A DNA stretch of 24,200 nt from a virus: IMG/VR virus record IMGVR_UViG_3300022919_000012, positions 1 to 24,200 of that record; one strand, 5' to 3'. The notes under the pieces were generated by a model. It made no database searches. It had not been told where the DNA came from and was given only the letters and a program-made list of their open reading frames with translations. Below are positions 7,267 through 13,487 of this stretch, piece after piece. Position 1 is the first letter of the stretch, and every line of letters starts with the position of its first letter. A program made the position numbers and the translations under genes.

Positions 7267-7333
7267 TCCTGAGTAACTCAGTTGGTAGAGCGCCTTAAGT
7301 GGCTAGTCGCAGGTTCGAATCCCGCCTCAGGAG
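7267..7333 (+). tRNA. tRNA-like sequence with shortened anticodon arm
   Basis: The acceptor arms pair perfectly (TCCTGAG 7267-7273 with CTCAGGA 7326-7332). The D arm is near canonical (ACTC AGTTGGTA GAGC), and the T arm has the standard TTCGAAT loop with one mismatch in its stem. The segment between D and T arms is only 17 bases, against about 23 in a normal class I tRNA. It offers just a 3-bp stem (GCC/GGC) with a 6-base loop TTAAGT, so the anticodon cannot be assigned with confidence. CCA is not encoded. It is either a degenerate tRNA or a tRNA mimic; a fully functional tRNA is less likely. Confidence 0.55.
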
Positions 7334-7344
7334 CAAAATATTAC

Positions 7345-7372
7345 AATAATCAGTAATAATCAAGATTATTAC
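7345..7372. promoter_or_regulatory. Palindromic site upstream of second early gene group
   Basis: GTAATAATC (7353-7361) and GATTATTAC (7364-7372) form a perfect 9-bp dyad with a 2-base centre. AATAATCA also occurs as direct repeats at 7345 and 7355, one helical turn apart. The centre is too short for a stable hairpin, so a protein-binding operator is more likely than a terminator. It lies between the tRNA-like sequence and the gene at 7387. Confidence 0.4.
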
Positions 7373-7386
7373 ACAATTTAAATATT

Positions 7387-7731
7387 ATGAAACAACCAAA
7401 TTTTATTCAATCAAAGATTGATGTATTTAAACCAGAGTACCACAACTTAAAATTTGAAAATCAGACACACTTTGTGGCATGGCTAGTAGAAACCTCTAAA
7501 ACTGCAATTGTTTTAGAAGATTCAGGTCAAGATTTATTGAAATTATATGTTGCTGAATCCAGTGAAATTATACATACTGAACTTCCTTTTTTAGCAAATA
7601 TTTATAACGGTGCACTTTTATTGGATGACACAGAATTACTGTTGCCGGGAGATACAATTGCAATTTGGATTCCTCAATTTAACGAGGTGTCATCACTAAA
7701 ATATAAAGTAAAAAAAGTTCTAAGAAAATAA
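7387..7731 (+). CDS. Hypothetical early protein, 114 residues
   Basis: Not recognised. It appears soluble and mixed alpha/beta, with an acidic middle (VLEDSGQDLLKLYVAESSEIIHTELPF). The strand-like C-terminal segment (LLLPGDTIAIWIPQF) is followed by a basic end (KYKVKKVLRK). It opens the second stretch of the early region after a palindromic site and is followed after 2 bases by the GemA-like gene. Confidence 0.62.
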   Translation: MKQPNFIQSKIDVFKPEYHNLKFENQTHFVAWLVETSKTAIVLEDSGQDLLKLYVAESSEIIHTELPFLANIYNGALLLDDTELLLPGDTIAIWIPQFNEVSSLKYKVKKVLRK

Positions 7732-7733
7732 TT

Positions 7734-8108
7734 ATGAAAACAGCTAAACTGCCATATCTATTCACAGGCGAAGGTTCAGCGGTAGATAACTACAACAGCC
7801 CCAAAAAACAACTTCAAGACATTGTACAAGGTGGCAGAAGTCACAGCAAAGGTAATTGGGCGCTGTTTGATAAAACGAATCAGCAACATAAATACATAAT
7901 GAGTATTTGCAGACAGGCTCAGTGGGTAGTACCTCACGAAAGATATGGTGAAGTCGCTGATTTGGATAGACTAAGTGATTTTTTAAAGAGCAATAAATCG
8001 CCGGTTAATAAGCCTTTAAAAGACATGACAACTGATGATCTGTCAAAAACAATTATAGCATTAGAAGGAATTGCAAAAACAGTGTACTCAACTAAAAAAA
8101 GGAACTAA
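7734..8108 (+). CDS. GemA/gp16-like protein (tentative)
   Basis: Mu-like phages usually carry a gp16 family (DUF1018, GemA) protein in the late part of the early operon; it modulates host gene expression in Mu. Here residues 45-83 (TNQQHKYIMSICRQAQWV... DLDRLSDFLKS) resemble the family's first part ('kqlk-Ih-la-qlg'). Residues 95-120 (PLKDMTTDDLSKTIIALEGIAKTVYS) resemble its closing 'lt--qa--lI--Le' helix. The 45-residue N-terminal part is not typical. Confidence is moderate, because the match is judged by eye from pattern and context only. Confidence 0.5.
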   Translation: MKTAKLPYLFTGEGSAVDNYNSPKKQLQDIVQGGRSHSKGNWALFDKTNQQHKYIMSICRQAQWVVPHERYGEVADLDRLSDFLKSNKSPVNKPLKDMTTDDLSKTIIALEGIAKTVYSTKKRN

Positions 8109-8252
8109 TTGGAAAGATACAGCATCATCGAAATATGCCCTCACGACATAGCAGTAACCAGAGTATTAGAAAGTGTCGCCACTTGTGAGACAACCGCAAT
8201 CTTTTGTATTGAATGTGGCGAACAATTGTCAGAACCAAAAATTGAATTTTAA
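8109..8252 (+). CDS. Small cysteine-rich protein, TTG start
   Basis: A 47-residue frame that fits exactly between its neighbours: TTG immediately after the previous TAA, and TAA immediately before the next ATG. It contains CPHD (residues 10-13), C26 and C33-x-x-C36-G, a zinc-ribbon-like arrangement. This pattern and the perfect packing argue for a real gene despite the rare start. A role in nucleic-acid or protein contact is typical of such small zinc ribbons, but no function can be named. Confidence 0.6.
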   Translation: MERYSIIEICPHDIAVTRVLESVATCETTAIFCIECGEQLSEPKIEF

Positions 8253-8588
8253 ATGAAAGTAAACCTTAAAATTTCACCACAGCAACTAAATGCTTTGGTG
8301 CATCAATTTCCTAAACCTCCCTACACTCCTGAAAAATCCCGTGAAATAAAAGTAGCACGATCGGTACTGGATAAAGTGATAGTGAAATTCGAGAAAAAAC
8401 AAATTGAGCAAAATCGTCAAACGGCAACACTTTTCACTAAGCAAAAAAAGATGTCGTTTAGCTTAGAATATTTTGAAGCGCACTTTCTGGAAAAGTTTAT
8501 CGAAGCTGTAGAAGGGTTTCCGATGAGTGAATATGATCGAAATGTGCTCAGATATATTAAAGCAACCTTAAGTCAAAAATTAGCATGA
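8253..8588 (+). CDS. Hypothetical early protein, 111 residues
   Basis: Not recognised. Almost entirely helical, with a basic middle (KVIVKFEKKQIEQNRQ) and a C-terminal helical half (LEYFEAHFLEKFIEAVEGFPMSEYDRNVLRYIKATLSQKL). It begins directly after the TTG-started gene's stop codon, and its TGA overlaps the next start (ATGATGA), which suggests translational coupling. Confidence 0.62.
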   Translation: MKVNLKISPQQLNALVHQFPKPPYTPEKSREIKVARSVLDKVIVKFEKKQIEQNRQTATLFTKQKKMSFSLEYFEAHFLEKFIEAVEGFPMSEYDRNVLRYIKATLSQKLA

Positions 8589-8740
8589 TGAGGAAAAAAA
8601 AGTATCCCAAAAGGCCAACTCTTAAAGCCGAAAGCATTTTTGATACAGAAAAGAGATTACGCCAAGAGGCCAAACAAATTTCTGAAAACTTTATTCATAG
8701 CAAGCCGGTAAAATTCCTTTTAAAACGAGGTTATAAATAG
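8585..8740 (+). CDS. Small basic protein, 51 residues
   Basis: Starts at the first of two consecutive ATG codons overlapping the upstream stop. The protein is rich in lysine and arginine (MMRKKKYPKRPTLK at the start, VKFLLKRGYK at the end), with a central charged helix (TEKRLRQEAKQISENF). A nucleic-acid contact is plausible from composition only. It lies in the dense early operon with 12 bases to the next gene. Confidence 0.55.
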   Translation: MMRKKKYPKRPTLKAESIFDTEKRLRQEAKQISENFIHSKPVKFLLKRGYK

Positions 8741-8752
8741 AATCATAAATAT

Positions 8753-9181
8753 ATGGATGGACTAATCACTTACAAAGTAACTTTTAAGGAAACCTCTGAT
8801 GAATGGCTTTTTCAATATAGAGAAAGCGATGGTGTTATTTATAGCTTTTTCAATCTTAAAGGAAAACGAATACTCAAGCTTTTTACAAACGTGCAGTTTC
8901 CTGGTACCAGAACTGAAATGGAAAACTGGACAAAATACAAACAACTTGTTACTATTGAAATGGTTTTAGATGATTATTCTTTTGAAGCCTTTTGGAAAGC
9001 ATATAGTTTAAAGGTTAAAAAAGAACATTCGGAAAAGGCTTTTGAAAAATTGAATTTAGTAGATAAAATTAAATGTTTCAATGGCCTGAAAAAGTATGAT
9101 GAATTTCTTACGAAGACCTCTCAAGCAAAAGCTCATATGGTAACATGGATTAATCAAAAGAGGTTTAATGATGAATACTAA
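8753..9181 (+). CDS. Protein with phage replication (helicase-loader type) C-terminal domain
   Basis: Residues 78-142 follow the recurring C-terminal module of phage replication proteins and helicase loaders: 'F-FWkaYp-Kv-K--A-kaf-kl' appears as FEAFWKAYSLKVKKEHSEKAFEKL. The typical ending '-k-h--tWln-erw-dE' appears as AKAHMVTWINQKRFNDEY. The first ~75 residues are not recognised and look beta-rich. In other phages this module is fused to a DNA-binding N-terminal domain and helps recruit the replicative helicase. Here it closes the early operon, so it could link transposition to host replisome assembly (inference). Confidence 0.6.
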   Translation: MDGLITYKVTFKETSDEWLFQYRESDGVIYSFFNLKGKRILKLFTNVQFPGTRTEMENWTKYKQLVTIEMVLDDYSFEAFWKAYSLKVKKEHSEKAFEKLNLVDKIKCFNGLKKYDEFLTKTSQAKAHMVTWINQKRFNDEY

Positions 9182-9204
9182 TTATTTGGAAGAATTAAAA
9201 GTTT

Positions 9205-10035
9205 CTAATCTTCTTTAAAGTCGTTAATGGTAGCTAAAATTTTTTTAATATTATGCGTAATCACATTTATCCTTGTTCCTATGATGTAACCGCTATTTTG
9301 TAAAGACCAGTCGGTCATTATAGCGGTTAATTTCGGCTCCATGTAGCCTGAAGAAATGTTAGTTGGGTCAATAAACCACATACCACAACCACTAATTCCG
9401 TGTAAGTCGGGTCCATTGGAAATTACCTTAGCCTTTAAGCTGAAAGAATTATGTTTATCGTATGATGTTATAACATTGTAATCCGGATGGCGGTCAAAAT
9501 TAAAATACTGCTCTTGCAGTAGCGGAGTGGTCACATGCATAAAAGGAACGCTTTGAAAATAACTTTTATCATATTTCTCTTTAGAAGTGGTGGAAGGATA
9601 ACCGTAGAAAACATAAGGTTCTTGATTAAAAAACTTATGTTCAATAGCAAGATTGTCTTCCTTTAGAAATGTATAATGTTTTGATATTTCTTCAACGCTT
9701 TCTGTATCTAGCAACAGAAAAGCAATGTCGATAGTATCCTTATCCCTTAAAGCAGTGGTGTTTTTGTATATAGTTCCTCCTGGCTGAAACATGATATTAG
9801 AAAGCTGTTCTAGAGCGATTCTGGGCTGAATATTTTTTTTATGGAAATGATCAATAACATGAGCAGCTGAAAGAAGGAAATAATTATTCTGAAATTGTAT
9901 CAATACACCAGTACCAATTAATTTTAATTCGATTTCTTCTTTCTTATTCCACATAGTATCATCCAAGAGCATGACAGTACAATTCTTAATAATAGTAGTT
10001 ACATTAGAGAGGTGTTGATTCCAAAAATCTTCCAT
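9205..10035 (-). CDS. Trypsin-like serine protease
   Basis: The chymotrypsin-fold triad can be read in order: His in FLLSAAHV (H59), Asp in TIDIAFLLLD (D103) and Ser in HGISGCGMW (S215, equivalent to the GxSGG motif). GTGVLIQF near residue 41 matches the strand that precedes the catalytic His in S1 proteases. There is no signal peptide or membrane helix, so it probably acts in the cytoplasm. It is transcribed against the early operon and divergently from the membrane-protein genes at 10182-11796. This protease is not a standard Mu-like component, so it is probably accessory cargo; substrates are unknown. Involvement in host defence or superinfection exclusion is possible but unproven. Confidence 0.75.
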   Translation of the reverse strand: MEDFWNQHLSNVTTIIKNCTVMLLDDTMWNKKEEIELKLIGTGVLIQFQNNYFLLSAAHVIDHFHKKNIQPRIALEQLSNIMFQPGGTIYKNTTALRDKDTIDIAFLLLDTESVEEISKHYTFLKEDNLAIEHKFFNQEPYVFYGYPSTTSKEKYDKSYFQSVPFMHVTTPLLQEQYFNFDRHPDYNVITSYDKHNSFSLKAKVISNGPDLHGISGCGMWFIDPTNISSGYMEPKLTAIMTDWSLQNSGYIIGTRINVITHNIKKILATINDFKED

Positions 10036-10168
10036 ATTAATATTTTAGCAGGATTATCTGCGATATCACGTAAAATTAAGTAAAAAGCGCTCCCTTTTTG
10101 AAACCTGAAAAAAAAAATATAATAATGAAACATACGGTTTTCCGTAAAATCTAGAAACATTAACTGTA

Positions 10169-10176
10169 TACCTTTG
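10169..10176 (+). promoter_or_regulatory. -7 promoter element for accessory genes
   Basis: TACCTTTG exactly matches TAnnTTTG. No good -33 TTTG is seen at the usual distance. The ATG of the next gene follows only 5 bases later, so a transcript from here would be leaderless or nearly so. Confidence 0.45.
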
Positions 10177-10181
10177 AAAAT

Positions 10182-10340
10182 ATGCCAGATAAATATCAAC
10201 AAATAAGAGATTTCCATGAAATTGAGTTAGCTAAACTCCATACTAAAATTGATGATGATTACAAGCAAAAAATTCGTAATTTGTACATTAGTGTTTTTGT
10301 TAGTGGAGCAGTACTTATTTTTCTTATGTTTGTTACATAA
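10182..10340 (+). CDS. Small membrane protein, 52 residues
   Basis: Residues 1-32 are charged and helical (MPDKYQQIRDFHEIELAKLH...). Residues 33-51 (NLYISVFVSGAVLIFLMFV) form one membrane helix that ends at the C terminus, a tail-anchored layout. It begins 5 bases after a -7 promoter box and ends 9 bases before the larger membrane protein, so the two are probably co-expressed. No family is recognised. Confidence 0.6.
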   Translation: MPDKYQQIRDFHEIELAKLHTKIDDDYKQKIRNLYISVFVSGAVLIFLMFVT

Positions 10341-10349
10341 AACTAAACT

Positions 10350-11300
10350 ATGCAAACCATAACTGATTTATTTCACAGTCTTATTGAAACATCAAAAGAG
10401 CGTATAAAAACTCCTATAACAGGAGCTTTTATATGCTCTTTTTTTGCTTACAATTGGAGACCGTTTTTCATACTTTTATTCTCTGACTCTAAAATTGAGA
10501 ATAAGATTGAAATTATAAGTAGAGATTATTTTAAGGATTATCATTATTATGTTGGTGTGCCGTTTGCAATTGCTCTTGGATATACACTTTTGGTCCCGTT
10601 ATTCATGGTGGGAATAGAAAAATGTCTGACACCAGCTAAAAAAATGAGAATCAAAACTATTTACGATTCAAGAATTTTTACAACTAGACAGAAAGTTACA
10701 TTAGCAACTGAAATTACTAAACTCAGAAATGCAGAATCAGGAAACAAGGAAATTGAAGATTTATTAGCGCAAATAGAATCATTTAGAGAGCAAAGTAATT
10801 TACAACAAGACAGTCTTAAGCAGATTAATGAGTCACACAATGCTACAGTTGAAGGACTCAACAGTAGTTTAAAAACATCCAAAGATTCAATCATCGCAAA
10901 GGATTTGGAAATTAATAGATTAACTAAGTTGCTTAATCTACAAAGAGACAATGCGGCTGATCTTACTGTCGCCGTTGATTTTGAATTTGATAAAATCATT
11001 AAGAACATATTGGATAACAATCCCAAAGTTTCAGCAGAACTAGTACTTAATGCTTCACGTGTTGCTAAAACCCTTTCGGTCAAGGACTTTATGTTTTTAC
11101 AGGCACTCAAACTCAATGGCAAGAATGAAATATTGCTTGATGCATCATACGATTTTATACGGCTAGAAGGTTTAGTGGAGAGTGGAGTAATATCCCGTAG
11201 GCAGGTTAATAATAAAACTTCATACGTGTTTTCTGAACTTGGAAGTTTAATTTATGAGGTACTTCTAAACGAAAAGATAGAACAAAAAAATAAATTTTAA
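10350..11300 (+). CDS. Membrane-anchored coiled-coil protein with C-terminal winged-helix-like region
   Basis: Two membrane helices (about residues 24-44 and 67-89) are followed by a long charged coiled coil (about 115-205) and a folded C-terminal region (about 210-305). There EGLVESGVISRRQVNNKTSYVFSE looks like the wing of a winged helix. The start 'KERIKTPITGAFICSFFAYNWRP' resembles a group of bacterial membrane proteins of unknown function ('ER-K-P--G-Fi--w---NW-P'). It is followed after 1 base by the secreted-protein gene. The design suggests signalling or sensing at the inner membrane, for example exclusion of other phages, but this is inference. Confidence 0.65.
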   Translation: MQTITDLFHSLIETSKERIKTPITGAFICSFFAYNWRPFFILLFSDSKIENKIEIISRDYFKDYHYYVGVPFAIALGYTLLVPLFMVGIEKCLTPAKKMRIKTIYDSRIFTTRQKVTLATEITKLRNAESGNKEIEDLLAQIESFREQSNLQQDSLKQINESHNATVEGLNSSLKTSKDSIIAKDLEINRLTKLLNLQRDNAADLTVAVDFEFDKIIKNILDNNPKVSAELVLNASRVAKTLSVKDFMFLQALKLNGKNEILLDASYDFIRLEGLVESGVISRRQVNNKTSYVFSELGSLIYEVLLNEKIEQKNKF

Positions 11301-11301
11301 T

Positions 11302-11796
11302 ATGAAAACAATAACGATTCTAGTGCTTTTTCTAAGTTTTTCAATTGTGAAAGCTCAAGATTTTGCTACCATAAATAATATGCAAAGCAATTCAATTTCT
11401 AATCTAAAAATCATTGCAAATAGATTAGTAAATCTTACGGATAAAAAATTCGAATTTTATAAAGAGAAGGAAACTCCAGACAATTACATATTGGTTTATC
11501 TACCAATAGGTTTGAGTTTAGCACAAAAGGAAGAGTCAAGAGTAAATCGTTACGAAAATGGAATCATTTTCAAATTAGCAAAAACAAATCAGGGTAGCTA
11601 CAAATTGAAAGAATTTTTTGCAGAGCCGAAAATAATGTTTGCTATCGTAAATTCTGTCTTTTATCCTGGCGCAACTCAAAGTGACTTTCTGGGCACTTCG
11701 AAGTATCGAGACTACACTGATAGTGCTAAAGGGTACAATTTCCATTTTTATTCTGGAGATTCTGAGAAAAGTAACTACAGATTTTACTCGAATTAA
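11302..11796 (+). CDS. Secreted or periplasmic protein, 164 residues
   Basis: Residues 1-18 form a clear Sec signal peptide (MKTITILVLFLSFSIVKA, cleavage before QD). There is no lipobox cysteine, so the mature protein of about 146 residues is probably soluble in the periplasm or exported. The mature part is mixed alpha/beta with many Lys, Asn, Tyr and Phe residues and no family I recognise. It is co-directional with and 1 base from the membrane coiled-coil gene, and a strong terminator follows. It is therefore the last gene of the accessory transcript. Confidence 0.65.
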   Translation: MKTITILVLFLSFSIVKAQDFATINNMQSNSISNLKIIANRLVNLTDKKFEFYKEKETPDNYILVYLPIGLSLAQKEESRVNRYENGIIFKLAKTNQGSYKLKEFFAEPKIMFAIVNSVFYPGATQSDFLGTSKYRDYTDSAKGYNFHFYSGDSEKSNYRFYSN

Positions 11797-11798
11797 AT

Positions 11799-11828
11799 AA
11801 AAAAAAACCGCTAGATTAGCGGTTTTTT
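11799..11828. terminator. Bidirectional terminator after accessory genes
   Basis: CCGCTA-GAT-TAGCGG is a perfect GC-containing hairpin flanked by an A-tract on the left and a T-tract on the right. It could therefore act on both strands. It separates the accessory cassette from the promoter of the next rightward gene. Confidence 0.85.
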
Positions 11829-11865
11829 TTATGTTTATATTTTATTTTGAAAGGAAAAAACTTGA

Positions 11866-11897
11866 TTTGGTTATAAAGTGTAACTTATTTATATTTG
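11866..11897 (+). promoter_or_regulatory. Bacteroidota promoter resembling the early promoter
   Basis: TTTG (11866-11869), a 20-base spacer, then TATATTTG (11890-11897): a full match to the Bacteroidota sigma-A consensus. Bases 11885-11901 match 1360-1376 of the early promoter in 16 of 17 positions, including the TTAT and TTTGTCAC parts. The ATG follows the -7 box by 4 bases. Shared control by the repressor or the Ner-like protein is a natural inference. Confidence 0.7.
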
Positions 11898-11901
11898 TCA
11901 C

Positions 11902-12177
11902 ATGTCAGTAACCTTAAACCGAAGTCTTGGAGTACAGCGTAATAAACTATTGCGTTACAAGCTTATTAAAGAACTGTATCAAAAAAGCGTTCAGGAACAT
12001 CCTTATACTCCGACAACAAAAATATTGGAAATCTACATAGTTCCAATATATCCAATTTCCCGAACTACCTTATATGAAATTCTTTGCACTTCAGTTGCAA
12101 CCGAACTTAAAGAAGTTGAAGCTGCCATTGAAAAGCAGCGTGAATTAAAAGCGTCTCAAATTCGTTTATTCGATTAG
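11902..12177 (+). CDS. Small protein, candidate DNA-binding regulator
   Basis: A 91-residue basic protein. The segment TTKILEIYIVPIYPISRTTLYEILC (residues 33-57) reads like a helix-turn-helix, with SRTTLYEIL as recognition helix. A charged helix closes the protein (VATELKEVEAAIEKQRELKASQIRLF). It stands alone, with its own consensus promoter that copies the early promoter, and its end overlaps the converging tail-terminator gene by 4 bases. In Mu the middle/late regulators Mor and C lie between early and late genes, which is where this gene sits. A late-gene activator role is inferred from position only. No second start codon exists near the N terminus, so the ATG next to the promoter is probably real. 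Confidence 0.6.
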   Translation: MSVTLNRSLGVQRNKLLRYKLIKELYQKSVQEHPYTPTTKILEIYIVPIYPISRTTLYEILCTSVATELKEVEAAIEKQRELKASQIRLFD

Positions 12178-12626
12178 GTATTTGTAAAGCCTATTGTGTA
12201 AGTAATTTGATATTCTTGAATCCCGTCATCACGCCTAATTCTTTTTAAACTGGTTCGCATTAAAGCTCCCGACTTTTCAAGTGGCTTCCATCCATGCACA
12301 ATTTTGTGTAAATCTTCAATTATTGTCCAAATGGTCCACGCGTTGTTTTTTTGCGATTGTGGCGCGCGGTGGCTTGTATTGCTCAATTTCACATCGGCCA
12401 CAATGAAAGTTACTGTGCCTTCTCCTAATTGACGGTTAACGGGACTGCTGCTATTATCTTTTCCGATGTTGCTGTAATTCATTGACGTAATATCAATAAG
12501 GGCACAAGGAAACATTGTTGGCGGATTTGGACTGTAACTGTCCATCTGTCCCCAGTCTTCATCGATATATTTTAAAGCCGGTAAAGTGGCTAATTTTGTT
12601 TGAACAGCTTCTAAAAATGCTTTCAT
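12174..12626 (-). CDS. Tail terminator-like protein
   Basis: Fits the phage tail terminator pattern: 'FPCALIDI' strand near residue 40, then 'GEGTVTFIVADVKLS' (about 68-82), a helix 'IWTIIEDLHKIVHGW', and a final pair of strands 'RTSLKRIRRDDGIQEYQITYTIGF'. These proteins cap the tail tube and join tail to head. At 150 residues it is of usual size. It is the last gene of the leftward late cluster, and its start overlaps the stop of the gpG-like gene by 4 bases (ATGA type). Confidence 0.65.
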   Translation of the reverse strand: MKAFLEAVQTKLATLPALKYIDEDWGQMDSYSPNPPTMFPCALIDITSMNYSNIGKDNSSSPVNRQLGEGTVTFIVADVKLSNTSHRAPQSQKNNAWTIWTIIEDLHKIVHGWKPLEKSGALMRTSLKRIRRDDGIQEYQITYTIGFTNT

Positions 12627-13156
12627 TTTTGTTTGAGTTGATTATAATAATAATTTTCTAATTCTTTCATATTAACGCTGACAATATCTTCAATTCGTTG
12701 TCGTAAGATTGGATGATCACCAATAAACTGGCGTTGTTCGATTTTCATTTTGTGGCCAACTTTCATTAAAGCTAAATTTTTCCATTGTTGGGCTTCTGCG
12801 GACAGTCTTACGCTGCGTTCGCTTTTCCCCTTTCCTGCTGCGCCGGATGCCTTGTAAAACATAGCCCAAAAAAAGCTTTTCATTTTAGCTGTAACTTCAA
12901 TTTCGCCTCCATCATTATTAATACGCGCATAGGGAAGTGAGCTAGACCAGGAAACATTATTGGCAGATTGTTTTGAAAGAATTGAGCGGCGTAATTTACC
13001 CGATCTCATCAACAGGGAACCTCGTTGATTCGGTAAATTTGTTCCACGCCATTTTTTATTGAAAAATGCTTTACGTTCAAAATTTCTGTCAAATTCTTCC
13101 GTTAAGTCTACTCTAACATCAGATATTATGTTTTTTATAAAATCGTTAGGATTCAT
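12623..13156 (-). CDS. gpG-like virion morphogenesis / tail completion protein
   Basis: Belongs by pattern to the 'phage virion morphogenesis' family (Mu gpG, P2 gpS type), needed for stable tails or head-tail joining. Visible marks are 'LMRSGKLRRSI' (residues 49-59), then 'SSSLPYARINNDGGEI' (71-86) and the C-terminal 'RQFIGDHPILRQRIEDIV' matching the family's closing 'R-flG-s------i--i'. Length 177 is typical. It is co-transcribed with the tail terminator gene. A 323-base gap to the MuF gene upstream holds the oppositely oriented 92-residue gene, so it may need read-through across that gene. Confidence 0.78.
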   Translation of the reverse strand: MNPNDFIKNIISDVRVDLTEEFDRNFERKAFFNKKWRGTNLPNQRGSLLMRSGKLRRSILSKQSANNVSWSSSLPYARINNDGGEIEVTAKMKSFFWAMFYKASGAAGKGKSERSVRLSAEAQQWKNLALMKVGHKMKIEQRQFIGDHPILRQRIEDIVSVNMKELENYYYNQLKQK

Positions 13157-13174
13157 GTTTTTAAACTTAATGTG

Positions 13175-13203
13175 TTGTTATTCAAATTAGTTTTGTAATT
13201 TTG
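13175..13203 (+). promoter_or_regulatory. Rightward promoter inside the leftward late cluster
   Basis: TTG (13175-13177), an 18-base spacer, then TAATTTTG (13196-13203), a match to the Bacteroidota consensus. The ATG of the 92-residue gene follows after 5 bases. It carries no TTATCC or TTTGTCAC element, unlike the early and 11902 promoters, so it may be active in the lysogen. Confidence 0.6.
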
Positions 13204-13208
13204 TTTTT

Positions 13209-13487
13209 ATGGAAACAATTTTTGACTATTCACCAACAGACCAGGAACTGATCGGCATTCGCTTCGATGCCTTTTCCTTATGTCTAAAATTTGGTATAGA
13301 CACAGAAAAAGAGCTCACTCCGGAGCTTTACAAAGAACTTGTTTCACAAGAAAATGCTTTCTATGATCTTGCTGTTTTATATGAGATTAGAAACGATCAG
13401 GTTAAAGCAGATCAGTATTGGAAAAAACTGCCTAAAGAACTTCAATCTGATGGCTTAGGTTTTGACTGCATCGACATAGCTATTTAG
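13209..13487 (+). CDS. Small acidic protein convergent with MuF, candidate immunity or lysogenic gene
   Basis: A 92-residue helical protein, strongly acidic (19 Asp/Glu against 9 Lys/Arg by my count), the only rightward gene in a 6.6-kb leftward cluster. Its end overlaps the 3' end of the MuF gene by 8 bases. The part 'FYDLAVLYEIRNDQVKADQYWKKL' (51-74) resembles a single TPR/Sel1 unit. It has its own consensus promoter and no other likely start, so the mRNA would be close to leaderless. Small size, acidity, independent expression and adjacency to a MuF protein with an HExxH domain fit an immunity protein. That function is an inference; no immunity family is recognised. Confidence 0.65.
   Translation: METIFDYSPTDQELIGIRFDAFSLCLKFGIDTEKELTPELYKELVSQENAFYDLAVLYEIRNDQVKADQYWKKLPKELQSDGLGFDCIDIAI

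Noticed and set aside
7267-7333. Standard functional tRNA with an assignable anticodon (Leu considered from TTAAG)
   Set aside because: The segment between D and T arms is about six bases too short and supports only a 3-bp stem, so a normal anticodon loop cannot be drawn.
9169-9219. 16-codon frame starting inside the end of the replication-domain gene
   Set aside because: Too short, and it runs into the converging protease gene; no sign of conservation can be seen.
9999-10217. 72-codon leftward frame upstream of the protease
   Set aside because: It overlaps the protease start and the small membrane gene at 10182, which has a promoter box and a sensible protein; this frame is a shadow.
10661-11122. 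153-codon leftward frame inside the membrane coiled-coil gene
   Set aside because: It lies antisense to a coherent membrane/coiled-coil protein; Ser/Leu-rich composition is typical of an antisense shadow of a helical gene.
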